Origin: Thereva unica
Lineage: Eukaryota; Arthropoda; Insecta; Diptera; Therevidae
Assembly: GCA_949987705.1 (NCBI GenBank)
Contig: OX465286.1
Span: 21,837,676-21,901,675, forward strand
Length of the DNA: 64,000 nt
Direction: 5' to 3'
Shown here: piece after piece, positions 20,925-31,497 of the stretch
Numbering within the stretch: position 1 is the stretch's first letter
How the letters are laid out: each line of letters begins with the position of its first letter
Translations under genes and position numbers: made by a program
The notes under the pieces: model-generated
What the model saw: the letters and a program-made list of their open reading frames with translations, nothing else
Database searches by the model: none
What the model was told of the DNA's origin: nothing

Positions 20925-21289
20925 AACAATTTAGAAGAGTAAACTCTTGGAAAATAGAAGATGGGACTATGAAGTTCTTATAGTCGGAGAGCCGACCGCT
21001 GAAAACCCCATGTTATAAGGAAGAAGAAAACAACACCTATTGTAAGTAACATTAGAGGTGGAGAATACTTGAGGCGTGGTTTGCCTGAACTAAAGTGTGG
21101 CCTAAGTTGAGAAATGAGGTTATATTAGTGATGGTTTTTTTAATCAAACGACAAGAAGAATATTTTTTTTTAAATTGGTATGCCGCGTCCGGTCTGTGGC
21201 CAAATCTGGTCTGCCAGGGTTTTTAAATAATTTTTTTGTCTGGAAAACCACTAAAAGCTATATCTATCGAACGGTTACCCGTAGAGAAA
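20925..21289. other. Stretch without recognisable gene
   Basis: I see no coding similarity and no repeat shared with the rest of the window. Confidence 0.5.
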
Positions 21290-21345
21290 AAAGTGTAAAG
21301 TGCTTTTTTGTAGAGAATCGCATAATATATGTACTTTGACTATTT
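21290..21345. repeat. Relic of one arm of foldback element 2
   Basis: GTAGAGAATCGCATAATATA followed by TGTACTTTG resembles GTAGATAATCGCATGATCTA and CAAACTTTG of the right arm at about 10,613-10,640. The surrounding sequence (ATCTATCGAACGGTTACCCG, then an AAAAGTGTAAAGTG tract) also follows the order seen in that arm. Confidence 0.5.
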
Positions 21346-21399
21346 TGCAATAGCAATAGCCTGGTTCAACCACTTATTACCGACCAAGTCAGTCCGGAA

Positions 21400-21655
21400 G
21401 ACAGATTTTGAAGCATCAGTATCTACAATTATTGTGCATTTTTCAGCTCCAAAGCTGTTGTAACTACGATTCATTGGCCTTCATTCGTTTGCCTGCTGCC
21501 TCCCCCTGGTCGCCTTTTTTCACTGTCCGCACGTTTTACAGCAAATTTTGTCACTTTCGGGAGATTCTGCCTTTCTTCGCTTCCAACAAATCCTTTGCAG
21601 ACGACCTGGCACACTCAAATTCCAGTACCCGGAGTCGACCACGCACTTCCGAGGT
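21400..21655 (+). pseudogene. Possible non-LTR reverse transcriptase fragment
   Basis: A plus-strand frame contains FFASNKSFADDLAHSNSS, which resembles the catalytic segment of CR1/Jockey-type reverse transcriptases (a SNP..SFADD..L..S.S pattern as at 4,770-4,825). The rest of the frame is degraded. It is next to LINE-A copies but on the opposite strand. Confidence 0.3.
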
Positions 21656-21683
21656 GTTCATTCGTGTTTTTTGTTTGTAATAC

Positions 21684-22200
21684 GATGGAACTTAGGAGTC
21701 ACCCTTTTTACTACAAGTCCGTCATGTCATTCAAATCATGGTGCAATGTATAGTAGTAAGCTTGATCTAAAGGATAGAGAAGAAATGATAAGTTAAGGGT
21801 CTGGAGGGTATATGCCGATGAACCTTGCGTTTGAACGCTGAGATGTTATATGAGCTCGGAAACACCAACTGCCGAAGAGAGTTCCACAATCAAGTTGTTC
21901 TATTTATAAACGAATTTCTATACCGTAATGTGCGCGAAAAGGATGGCTGCATTATGTGAGATTAGCCGAGTTGGCTAGTCTTCTATTGCGGGAAAGGCAG
22001 GAGGTTCTTGATTTCAGTAGAACTTGCTGAGCGCAGCTACATTTCTTCTGTGGCTTAAAGGATCGACGGAGGTGGAAAGTGTTCTATCGCCATTGAGTTT
22101 AATAGCGCCGCTTTGCACCTTGATCAGCCAAGCCAATGTGGTTTTACGGGCGCCAATCTGGCTGCCTGCTGCAGATCCCGGTCAGTAAATGAATTGAGGA
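21684..22200 (-). pseudogene. LINE-A copy 2, 5'-truncated and decayed
   Basis: Reading the minus strand, 22,160-21,780 matches the last 150 codons of LINE-A (tail region around LWN and FKRKVH) with stops and shifts. 21,760-21,684 carries the family end (CATTGCACCATGA, then AGGGTGACTCCTAAG). The TCACATAAA tail is lost. Confidence 0.7.
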
Positions 22201-22253
22201 CAGCCTCTCTTGCTACTTCGTTGATGTAGTCTTGACCGAAACTAAGATATTTT

Positions 22254-24070
22254 TTTTATGTGGCAGTGCTAAACTCAGGAATCACCCTTTGTACTACTAG
22301 TCCGTCATGTCGTTTGTCACGTCATGGTGCAATGTCTAGCAGCAAGCTTAGTACGGGGGGGGAATAGGTTAAGGGTTATGGGGGTTCAAGGGGTGCTGAA
22401 GCAGGTGGCGATGAACCCTGCATTTGGACCTTATCTAATCATCCCAAGGTGGTTATCGAAGCGCCGCCCCAAACGAGGGAGTTGTATTCGAGAAGAGACC
22501 GAATGTAGGATTTATAAATAACAGCACGGGCCGATGGCTGGAGGAGGAACTTGCACCTCTTAAGAAATCCCAAACACTGGGATGCTTCTTTGGCGATTTG
22601 AAATATATGGTCATTCCATCGCAAGTCTTTGGCTAATGTCACGCCTAAGATGTGTAGGGAGGGGTCAGGCATTAGTTGAACTTTACCCACGGTTTCGGAT
22701 GGAGAAGTGTTAAACTTCCTTCTCGTTAAGAACATTGCTTGTTCCTTCTCGGTCCAGTAATTACCCGCTGCTGCTGCTTCGAATTAGAGCTTGTTAGTAC
22801 GCCATGGATACTGCCCGTCGAAAGTTGGGGGCCTGTTTTCTAAGTCCGACGACTACATGAGACGTTGTCGCTGGGTGATGGATCTTTACCCTTTCTAGGT
22901 CGGCTCTGACGGTTCAGCTGCGAGCTTTTCCAAATCATTACAGCTTACAAGTTAAATTTTTTTATCTAGCCTTTTGTCAACCGAAAGTGGTAGTATTGAC
23001 TAACTTACTTCTCAACCTGTCATCAGAAGATGATTTAACTTTCCTGGTGGTGGGAGTTTCTTAACCTAATATACTCGCGTCGAAGTGACTTGCTCGGGGA
23101 TCGCTTGTACGCTCTGATGGCGGCTTCTTTTAATGTTATCGCGTTCATACACTCCCCATTAAACCATCTATTCCGCCGTGGCTTTATAGACTTGGTTGAA
23201 TGTGGGATGAATAAACGCATTCCCACCTGTATAACTTTCGTGATACAGAGAGCGACAGAGTTGGGGTGGGCGAGACGGAAACACAAATTCCAGTCAGTGG
23301 GTTGGAAGAAGCGAATGAGCCCCAGCCAGTTGGCTTTCCCATAGTGCCAAACGGTTCGATCAGGAACTGGTATGGTTGGGGCAGACGATGGATATAGGAA
23401 ATAAGCACTTACTAGGTTGTGGTCCGAGTTGCCCAAAGGAGCGTCAACTTAGACAGAGTATCTAGTAGGGTGGGAGGTAAGAAATAGGTCAAGGAGATGG
23501 GATCCTTGGCCTGCAACTTCAGGGACCCGAGTTGGACGATGGACAATCTGATGTAAATTGTTAATATCTGCAAAGAGCTCAGCATCCTTGCCAGAAACAC
23601 TGGTGCCCTTAGAGTAAGTAAGCCAACTTGTATTGTGGACATTGAAATCACCCGCAACAATGATTTCGCACTCCGGGTGTGAAGATAAAAAACCGGAGAT
23701 CCGCTCAGTGATAGTGTCGAATGTAAAAAGGGAGGCTTCGTTACTAATATTAGGACTTCTGTATAGAAAACAGAAGAATATGACGTGGCTATGAAGGAGA
23801 AATTTGATAAAGAGATAATTGAAATCAGAAGATGTACCTACTGCTGTAAACCCTCTGGAATGCCACGTCATTCCTAATATAAATGGCTATTCCCCTACGG
23901 GCAGAAAAGTTGTTCACTAAGTTATAACCTGCAACCTGAAAACGATCTAAATCGAGATCAGGTAAGACTTGGGTTTCACATAGTGCAAGGATAGGTGGAG
24001 CGTGTACGGAAAGGTAGCACACCACGGAAGAGAAGTTCGTTTGAAGACCTCGAATATTTGAAAAATCAAA
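22254..24070 (-). pseudogene. LINE-A copy 3, endonuclease retained, reverse transcriptase core deleted
   Basis: The minus-strand 3' end has a poly-T (22,251-22,258) then the complement of the family tail (TGCCACAT). 22,439-22,735 encodes the part after the polymerase (PSLHILGVTLAKDLRWNDHI, VIYKSYIRSLLEYNSLVWGG), nearly identical to copy 1. 23,035-23,436 encodes the endonuclease end and linker, and 23,449-24,070 the endonuclease (FRGIAIYI-like ARRGIAIYIRND, IIVAGDFNVHN, NNLHQIVHRPTRVPEVAG). Between 22,736 and 23,034 the polymerase core is missing and replaced by about 300 bases I do not recognise. This copy shows what lies in the gap of copy 1: the AP-endonuclease. Confidence 0.82.
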
Positions 24071-24127
24071 ACAGAAATTCCCATATCGAGGTTTTTTGTT
24101 GTAAGGTTAATAACCTCTGCTGGAATC

Positions 24128-24245
24128 GCCCTGTTGGAGTGTTATGCCTCCTAAAACAAAGCGAATCCCGTCAACCGACCGATTATGGCTGTGCCGCCGG
24201 CGTAGCTGAGCTAGGAGCGCGGGAGAGAGGAAGAAAATTTTTATT
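24128..24245 (-). mobile_element. SINE fragment (SINE-S copy 4)
   Basis: TGTTGGAGTGTTATGCCTCC and GTCAACCGACCGATTATG match the middle of the SINE at about 27,765-27,815. Neither the tRNA-like head nor the A-tail is present. It abuts the upstream end of LINE-A copy 3. Confidence 0.6.
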
Positions 24246-26239
24246 TGTAATGAATGTAGGTATATCATTCTATCACTAGGTATATCATTCTATCAAACGC
24301 GATATTATGAATTCATGAATTCCGAACATAGCTGCAACAAGAGAAGTAGTCAGGGATAAAGACTCACGCCACGAAATTATTATTTTTGCGAAGATATTGT
24401 CAAGTAGAGCAAGGAAGAAGTTTGTGACTAAATCAAATGAATTTTAATTTTTTTTTTGTTACACAAAAAGTGTTTTTCTATTATTAAAAATGGGATTTCT
24501 CACATGAATTTATTTGTTTTCACTATCACGCGTACTATCCCAAAGGTACAATGTACCTGCCCTGTTGCCTTTAATTTATTTATCTTTCGCTGAGTAATTC
24601 AATATAATATACCCCCCCCCACCCCCCCCACCTTTTACACTAATTCATACGCATGAAAGGCACATATTATGAATAATAAAAGAGATAAGCGTTATAACGT
24701 GTATTAAAATGAACAAATAAAAGATTTAAGAAAAAAAAAAACAAAAAAAAAAATAAAAGAAATATTTTAAATAAATAAATCATAAACAATAGTGATTCTT
24801 TTGTACACAAGAATCTCATATACGAACAACAAAGTGAATTACTTTAACGTCAGAAAAGCGGATATTCCTTTGAATCCTTAAAGGTAAAGGTAGACACCGA
24901 CAATAATTTCAAACAAAAAAAAAACAACTCTCTATAGAAAAAGTTGCCTCTGTTTTAGCGCGCGCCGGGTACGCAATTTCCGTAAGTCCCAATGCACTTC
25001 TATCCGTATTTTTGTATTGTTGTTGTTAGCATAAAACCGAAATGCAAAAAAAAACAATGAATAAAACCCAAGAGAATTTAAATGTATATGGTAGAAATTC
25101 TTTGGCTCCTTAGGTGTGTACACATTCGCCATAAAATGCTTTTGTTCAAAGGAGGAGCACACACAGCCCCAAATCTTGAATTTTCCATGTGCCAGTTTTA
25201 CCAGAGCTGGGGACATCCTTATGTGAGGGCTCCTCTTTTTTTGGCATACTTATTTTTATATTCATATTTACTCGCCAGCAAAAGATACACACGCACACAC
25301 CTTCTCCCTATCCCATTTCCTAACCCCTACGAAACCTACGCAAAATTCATCTCCTATGAAATAAGGTTGTCTTTAATGATTCCTGATGTTTAGATTCTTT
25401 CGGGTAAATGATTTAATGTCAATATTATAATGGGAAAATAAATGGTTTTCTTTTGTGAGCTATTAAGAATGAGAGTGCGGCATAATATGATAGATGGGAG
25501 CCGGATATTTGTGGATGATTTACTTTCCCTTTAAATAAATAAATAGAGACCGGTTTGTATTCCAGTGGCTTTAATGTAAATATAATGTCTGGAATATTAA
25601 TGGTTAAAAAAATTGACGTCTATTGTTAAGTTTTACTTTCAATATATTTTTCTTTTAAATCTCGATATCAGATAGCTTTTGGTATCAGGTGTCAATTACT
25701 TTCAAATTTTCACCTTCATTCAAGTATGGTTAGACTGGTGGAGCCCAAACGCTTATAAAGGCTGACAGATTATCGATTTTAGATAATGAAGGATCAGGAT
25801 TTTGCCATTCCACATGGATTCTAAAGAGTATATAAGCACGGGTTTTAGTTAAAGCCCGGTAGCGCACTCTAGGCAGCTACGTTTTGAAAGACTTAAAAGA
25901 GATTTCCAAAATGGAGATCAGATAACATTATGCTTCCTAATTCCACAGGATGGCTCTAAGCATCCGTCACACACGACCAAAAAACCACTCGACAATCAAG
26001 GTACACGAGTTGTGGCAACAAAACGGCGCATCCAGCGCTAATTGGGCCTCCGGTCGCACTGGAGGCAACCCTTCATCTACGTACCTAAAAAATCGTGTAA
26101 GGTTATCTTCTTTTTCTTCTTTAAGCTCCTTTAATCCCTCATGGGACAAAGGGCGGCGTGTAAGGTTATACATTCACTTTATGATAGGTGAGTTTTTGGC
26201 AATAGTGAGAAAATATAGGAGTCCCAGGTACACAAACTA
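24246..26239. other. Long stretch without recognisable gene
   Basis: AT-rich with a C-run (CCCCCCCC and CACCCCCCCC near 24,610-24,630) and A-runs near 24,730-24,760. Small open frames on both strands are of simple composition. Near 25,826-25,833 a TATATAAG box sits in sequence that looks LTR-like, listed separately. Confidence 0.5.
25826..25870 (+). promoter_or_regulatory. TATA-box promoter-like sequence
   Basis: GAGTATATAAGCACGGG is followed 30-40 bases later by a GC-richer start-like segment (GCCCGGTAGCGCACTC). This arrangement is common in LTR promoters. No matching second LTR was found in the window, so it may be the remnant of a solo LTR. Confidence 0.25.
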
Positions 26240-26545
26240 GGCAGTCTTTCTGGGCGAACTCAGTAGCGTATTGAAGGGTTCCATGCATACAATCAAACCT
26301 ACGATGGATGTAGAACTATCCTCATATTTCCTTACGGAGGGGGTTTCTGCTGCTTGCAACCATAAAAGCCCGGTTCTGATGCGGACGCGCACAAGACAAA
26401 CTCCATGGTAGATTAGCAAGCTTTCCAAGTTAAGATCCGCCACCAGGAAGTTATTCAACGCAGCCAAGAAGAGCGGCTACTGGGAGAGCTACAAAAGCTC
26501 ACTAACCTCATGCAATAGGGCGATCAGCACTAGTGTATAATACTT
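26240..26545 (+). pseudogene. R1-like LINE ORF2 linker fragment
   Basis: Plus-strand frames contain MRTRTRQTPW, then ISKLSKLRSATRKLFNAAKK, then YWESYKSSLTSCNRAI. From family knowledge, this W-[W]-x-x-x-L-x-x-L-R-x-x-x-R-x-x-F-N pattern is the segment between endonuclease and reverse transcriptase in R1-type LINEs. It carries stops and ends where minus-strand gypsy sequence begins. It could be the same family as the element at 1-480. Confidence 0.5.
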
Positions 26546-27356
26546 TATCGCCGCTTTAAATGTCCTATGAAAGCGCTCTATCATTCCATTCTCCTGTGGA
26601 TGATACGGGATGCTCTGTTTATTTTTACGCCTAATACCTTTCCTAATTCCTTGAAAAGCGTGAACTCGAACTGCCGCCCTTGGTCCGTTATTATCTCCTT
26701 CGGCGTGCCAAATCTTGCGATCCAACCTGATAAAAATTCCGTCGCTACCGTTTCCGCCGCGATATCCTGAACGGGTACTACCTCTGGCCATTTTGTATAC
26801 CGGTCTATACACGTCAGCGCATAAGTGTGACCTTCGGTGCAAGGCAAGTGCCGCAATAAGTCCAGGTGGACGGAAAGTCTGAAATCAGGCTTCACACGTG
26901 CTGCTGCACCTTGCTCATTTGACAGTCACAAGCACCTTTCCACGGCCAAGTTAGTTGTCCTCCTTACAATGCGACAAAATGTAAATTGCGTCAAACACCT
27001 CTCAGCGCCGCCCTTTGGGAATGTACGGGCGTATCTTGTTAGTGGATGTGTCACAAAACAAATCTTGTCCGCTTGTTTGTTCATACCTGGAAAGCCTCAA
27101 GCCTGTTGCTGATCTGCGCAGATGTTGGAGCTCTTCATCCGTTTCCTGTGCCTTGGTCAATTCATCATAATCTACCGGAGCTAGTGGAAATATGGCTTCG
27201 ACCCTAAACACGTCTGCGACCACATTAACCTTTCCAGAGATATGTTGGATGTCCGTAGTAAACTGACCAATGTTGCTCAAGTGCCTGACCTGCCTTGGTG
27301 AATTCTGCTGGAACGCAAATACAAGTGATAAATGCTCTTCAATTGACTCATTAAGC
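26489..27356 (-). pseudogene. Ty3/gypsy pol fragment: RNase H end and integrase
   Basis: On the minus strand, 27,330-27,002 encodes the end of RNase H and the linker (FAFQQNSPRQVRHLSNIGQF, DIQHISGKVNVVADVF). 26,895-26,489 encodes the integrase core (TCIDRYTKWPEVVP, GTPKEIITDQGRQFE, and in another frame HPQENGMIERFHRTFK). The D..D..E catalytic pattern is visible across the frame changes. The upstream part of RNase H continues at 28,241-28,460, the two being separated by a LINE-A copy that itself holds a SINE. It looks unlike the two errantivirus-like elements and belongs to another Ty3/gypsy lineage. Confidence 0.8.
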
Positions 27357-27550
27357 CCCCGTAGGAATATGTAGCAGCTCTTGCAAAATTTTACCGTTTT
27401 TACCACAACGACTGTACTGAAATAAGTAACCTCATCCCTCCAGGGCAACATTTCTCCCGCAACACAAGACTTGCCCGCTTGGCTCACCCTTATAGTCTAC
27501 AGCACTTATCTTCCGATTTAGAAATTCGTTTATAACAAGAACAATGCGAC

Positions 27551-28016
27551 TTTTTTTTTTTTTTATGTGAAAGACTAGAGTCACAGGAAACGCCCTTTAT
27601 ACTGTGTCGACAATCTATTTTCTTCATATAGAGTGCAATGTCGGACAGCAGCTCTAGTCGGGGAAGAAAGGAACTGTCACAACCTACCAGCGATATGTTG
27701 CAGTCCACCTACTCCCAACCATTACTGGCGACTTTGTCATCGGGGCATCGAGAAACAACTCGCTGGAGTGTTATGCCTCCTGAACCGAGTTGAATCTCAT
27801 CAACCAACCGATGACATGCGCTTTGGTGAAGCGGGGAAGGGCTAACTAAGGCTATGACAGAAGGAATCAGGAATGTAAAGAGGGAAGAAGAAAGAAGGAA
27901 AGTTATGTAGGTGGGAAAGTGGAAAAGGCGAAGGACCGTGGGGCTGGCCGGGATTCGAACCCGGGACCTCTGGGATAGTAGCCAGACGCCTTACTCCCTA
28001 GGCTACCGAGGACCCC
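27551..28016 (-). mobile_element. SINE-S copy 1: full-length tRNA-derived SINE, 466 bp
   Basis: On the minus strand it starts at 28,016 with a tRNA-like head: GGGGTCCTCGGTAGCCTAGG (A box) and GGGTTCGAATCCC (B box, 27,952-27,964). A body of about 350 bases follows, then a 3' tail ending CTAGTCTTTCACAT and 14 A (poly-T at 27,551-27,564). The A and B boxes are the internal promoter for RNA polymerase III. The tail resembles that of LINE-A, into a copy of which this SINE has inserted. It would be easy to mistake the head for a tRNA gene. Confidence 0.88.
27945..28016 (-). promoter_or_regulatory. tRNA-like pol III promoter head of SINE-S copy 1
   Basis: A box TAGCCTAGGGAGTAAGGC and B box GGTTCGAATCC lie about 35 bases apart, with the paired T-arm CCGGG/CCCGG preserved. 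There is no free tRNA because the sequence continues straight into the SINE body. Confidence 0.75.
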
Positions 28017-28240
28017 ACAACTTACCCCAGTCAGTATTCCCGAACTCATACAATACCCAAGAGCTCAAACGCACCATCTCCTCCAACACCCACTCGACTC
28101 CCCCTAATCTATCCTATCTTTCTCTCTATCCTTCGAGCTAAACTTACTACTAGACATTGCACCATGACGTGTACGACATGGCGGACTAGTAGTACAAAGG
28201 GTGACACCTAAGCTTAGACTATCACATAAAAAAAATGTAA

Positions 28241-28460
28241 AACGCCTGCCCTCTACTAATTATTGGAAGTGCTTCACTGCAGCGTATGCGCTTAGGAGTT
28301 CTCTGCAATAAGCCCTATACCTTCCTTGCGGCGTGACTCCTTTACTTTTGAACGCTTCTCTATTACCTGAGCCACAATGCAGTGGTAAATGTTTCTCAGC
28401 CCAGCTGAGAAATGCGCCCTCTGTGTTAGAAGGGTTGCCCTATTATTATTAACATTGCAA
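28241..28460 (-). pseudogene. Ty3/gypsy RNase H fragment (continuation)
   Basis: The minus strand encodes YRAYCRELLSAYAAVKHFQ and VEGRRFT, the standard gypsy RNase H motif (Y-x-x-x-x-R-E-L-L-A-x-x-x-x-x-K-H-F), preceded by a decayed stretch. It is the upstream neighbour of 26,489-27,356, split from it by LINE-A copy 4. Confidence 0.75.
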
Positions 28461-29801
28461 AGGAATTGTTAGGCACAGTAGAACTGATGTCACTTGTTGG
28501 CTTGATTACTGGATACTGCGCCCTAAACTACCACTTATAGGGGTTAGGAAAGGCGAAGGACCGCACCTGTAGGCTGGAGGAGGATTAGTCCGTCCGTTTT
28601 CTGTGTGTCCCCGGAATACCGACGAGCAGGGCTTCTGTAATCAAGGAGTCCCTACTTGAACGTTCAAGTCTAACCGAAAAGACAGACTGCTAAATTTGTT
28701 CAAGTGGTCTAGCCTGCAAATATGAGATATAGGGTTATAGTACCATCGGACCGAGTTCCTCTTAAAAAAAAAGAAAAAACAAACTACATTGGTGAAGAGA
28801 ATTATTTTTAATAACTTGGCCCGTAAAAATATGCAAAAGGAAATAATTTGCCAGCCAAAAGTGACGGCTCGTAGTTAATAGATTAGGTACCAATAATATA
28901 AAATAGCTTAGGTAAATCGGTCCTACTTACAGATAGATTTTATTAATATGTTGATTTGTTTTAAATTGCAATTTTTGATAGTGCCATTGGCATAGAGCAA
29001 AATTGGAAAATTGATGCGAATTGATTTAGGGCGATTACCTGAAATCCACAAGTCTCAACTCAAGTAAGTGGATACGTCGATGATCTCCTTTTGAGATACT
29101 AATGAATTCTAGTTCCTAAGTGTATACCTAATGTAAAGACCACACACTGACACATCTTTCCAAAATGGGGAGTAAATCGCAAAAAAGGACCAAAAATTCA
29201 ATAATTTCTTTTCCAACACTTGAAAATTGAATTTAGTTCAAAGATTTTCCCCCATTTCATTTTCGATTTTTTTTTCAATATAACATTTTATGGGATTTTG
29301 CTGCTACCAGTCTGTGCACATATATACAATATATACCTACAATTTTTTTTTTTTTTTTTTTTTTCATTTTAAGCTTGTGCTAATTTTACGCTTGAACCGC
29401 ATAAAAACTGAAATAAGTTCGATCAATCACGCTGAGGGAATATATGTATAGTATGTATATTTATATGGATGTATATACAATACTAGATATTTAATAATAT
29501 ATACCCTTAAAAGAGAACAATTTCTCAGGGATATGAACATAATTTACGGAATAGCATTAAGGAGCAATTTATTTCCCTTTTATCGTAATAAATTGTCATT
29601 ATTAAAATATGTATGTATATATTTTTTTCGTTTTATATTTTCCAGTATTTTTCACAAGATTTCCAGTATTTTTCCCAAGATATTGTGCAATTTAAGGAGT
29701 CTTCCAGGGAAACTCTTAAAATCATTAGTTTGCCTAAATCTACCAAACAGAATGAAGTTTCGCAAAGATTTTAATTCAGAGGAGTGGATCTAATCTGAGC
29801 A
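28461..29801. other. Stretch without recognisable gene
   Basis: AT-rich with a T-run near 29,345-29,363 and TATATA tracts between 29,440 and 29,510. A short tandem duplication of TTTCCAGTATTTTTC lies at 29,640-29,683. The last bases, CTGC at 29,802-29,805, are the left target duplication of element B. Confidence 0.5.
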
Positions 29802-29805
29802 CTGC

Positions 29806-30391
29806 TGTTATGAAACCATAACTATCTCCATATTTTCAAAATCCCTTACATTAATTTCACTCAAGGGTCATTTTTCCGAGAATAATTAGAAACCAAATTG
29901 AACGCGCACATGTTCACGAGAACAGACGAAATTTGATCCCAACGAGTCACTTATCTGTGGAACCATAATTATTTGTCCCACAGAAATTGCTGACTCCTTA
30001 GAAAAGAACAATAAATTATTCTTGCGTCTGGTGACAAGTGTCTCAAGAAGTGTGATAAGAATGCTGACTTTAGCAAGAATTCTTATCCACTTGAAGAATT
30101 GATCAGGTTCTAAATGGAAAACTCGGAATTGATCTGGGAGTCGGGATTTACAAGTCTTCAGAGACACACGTTCTAGTTCATTGTTCGCGTGTTAAAAAAT
30201 ATTCAAAATTAGTGTGGAATCTTTGTCAAAGTCTAATTCTTTATTTTTGAATCAGAAACTGATTCACATCTTTTTTTAAATAGTGTTAAATTTTACGCGA
30301 GTGCGTTTTATTTTTGAAAAGTTGCCTTCGTAAACCCGGCTACACGCGGCTCCTTCTTCTCCATTGGAAAGCACGAGGAGTGGCTATAACA
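29806..30391 (+). repeat. 5' LTR of element B
   Basis: 586 bp, from TGTTATGAAACCATAAC to GGAGTGGCTATAACA. Compared with the 3' LTR it has three extra bases near 29,970 (ATT in ATAATTATTTG) and lacks four near 30,283. Confidence 0.92.
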
Positions 30392-30394
30392 TAA

Positions 30395-30415
30395 ATGGTG
30401 GCAGCGGTGGGATAA
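30395..30415 (+). promoter_or_regulatory. Primer binding site of element B
   Basis: TGGTGGCAGCGGTGGGATAA starts four bases after the 5' LTR. It complements the 3' end of leucine tRNAs of the type ending ATCCCACCGCTGCCACCA (recalled from general tRNA knowledge), so this is the likely primer for minus-strand synthesis. Confidence 0.75.
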
Positions 30416-30743
30416 CGAAAAAACCAGGAATCTAGAAGGAAGAAAATCACCAACAACTTATCAACAATTTCATCAACTAATTCAACCGTATTTGAAGGAA
30501 GTGAATTACACCACAGTCTTTTGTATTAAGCAAGTACTACTTTATAGTAATTTCTCTTACACTTTTACATTACTTTTGAAAACTCTTTTATTATGCATGA
30601 TTAAATTAAAAGTGAAAGTGTCTTTTATATTATAATTGTGAAGGCGAATTGGAAATGGTGAAAACTTTTTCTTTGTTCAACTTGTCTGAATTAAAGTATG
30701 TCTTAGTTAGGTGTAAATAACTTTTCGTTTTATCGGGCGCACG

Positions 30744-31161
30744 AGTTACGTTCCCGTCGCATAACCCAAACAATATTGAAAATGACACCGAGTTGTCACA
30801 TAACCGGATGGTCAGACCACAAATATTAAAATTCGTGGAAAGATTAAATGCATCTAAAATTAATCTGAATGAAATATGAAACGCGATTTCATACTTCATC
30901 CAGAAAATGCAACACAAACAATTTTGTGTGAGATAATAATGCGATGAAGCCTTTCCATCGCAATCAAAATAGTCAGTCTTATTACCGACCGGGACGTAAC
31001 GACTCCTCTCAAGAGAAGTCTTCTTAAGAAGTAACATTATCGATACGTTTTATAATTTCATTCATTTCAATTTCATTTAAATCAATAAAGTTAGTGTGTT
31101 TTCTGTATTCTTTATTCTTTTATTTGTTTTAAAGTGGAATTAATCGAAAACGTAAGTAACT
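30744..31161 (+). repeat. 5' LTR of element A
   Basis: AGTTAC...GTAACT. AATAAA lies at 31,084-31,089. Near the centre the repeat has a paired AAGAGAAGTCTTCTTAAGAA segment (about 31,013) that can form a small hairpin. Base-for-base the same as the 3' copy as far as I can compare. Confidence 0.95.
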
Positions 31162-31180
31162 GGCGCAGTCGCGGTAGGAT
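31161..31180 (+). promoter_or_regulatory. Primer binding site of element A
   Basis: TGGCGCAGTCGCGGTAGGAT overlaps the last base of the LTR, as in many insect gypsy elements. It resembles the serine-tRNA-type primer sites of the 17.6/297 group. Confidence 0.7.
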
Positions 31181-31244
31181 CTTTTTCCGAAGAAAGAGGA
31201 TCTGAATCTACAAATAAGTGAAAATTTTCTAAAATAATTTCAAT

Positions 31245-31460
31245 AATTTGATCAGTGGTGAAAGTTTAGTTGAAAGGAAGATTACATAAGAAAAATATAT
31301 ATATACAGAAAAATATTCTTTTATATTGTGAAAGAAAAAAAAAATAAGGCAAAATATTCGTCAAATAAATAATCTGGTGGTGAAAGTTAAGTGCAAAAGA
31401 AGATCACATATGAAAAAAAAATTATACAGAAAATTCTAATTTGTGAAAAATAAACAAAAT
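31245..31460 (+). repeat. Imperfect tandem duplication in the leader of element A
   Basis: GTGGTGAAAGTTTAGTTG at 31,253 and GTGGTGAAAGTTAAGTGC at 31,378 open two similar segments about 125 bases apart. Each is followed by AAGAAGATNACATA-like and TATACAGAAAA motifs. The leader of gypsy in Drosophila holds a repeat-based insulator; whether this one has such a role is unknown. Confidence 0.55.
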
Positions 31461-31497
31461 CCTGTTTTAATTTTGAAAAGCAAAGTGAAATTTTTTT

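Larger units (their letters stand above)
27357..28240 (+). pseudogene. LINE-A copy 4, 5'-truncated, split by a SINE
   Basis: The piece at 27,357-27,550 encodes VAALAKFYRFYHNDC and PGQHFSRNTRLARLAHP (with one shift), matching codons near the LINE-A C-terminus. After the SINE, 28,017-28,240 resumes with LPQSVFPNSYNTQELKR, the 3' UTR and the family tail CTAGTAGTACAAAGGGTGAC through TATCACAT and a short A-run. The copy lies within RNase H of the gypsy fragment. Confidence 0.82.

Noticed and set aside
27945..28016. tRNA gene on the minus strand
   Set aside because: Good A and B boxes, but the sequence continues into a SINE body found at several other places and ends in an A-tail, so it is a SINE head.
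29886..30167. 93-codon minus-strand frame shared by both LTRs of element B
   Set aside because: Antisense to the LTR; small indels between the two copies keep the frame by chance, and no domain is recognised.
30630..31037. 135-codon minus-strand frame in the 5' LTR of element A, repeated at 37,290-37,613
   Set aside because: It is antisense to the LTR and recurs only because the two LTRs are alike; no protein similarity recognised.
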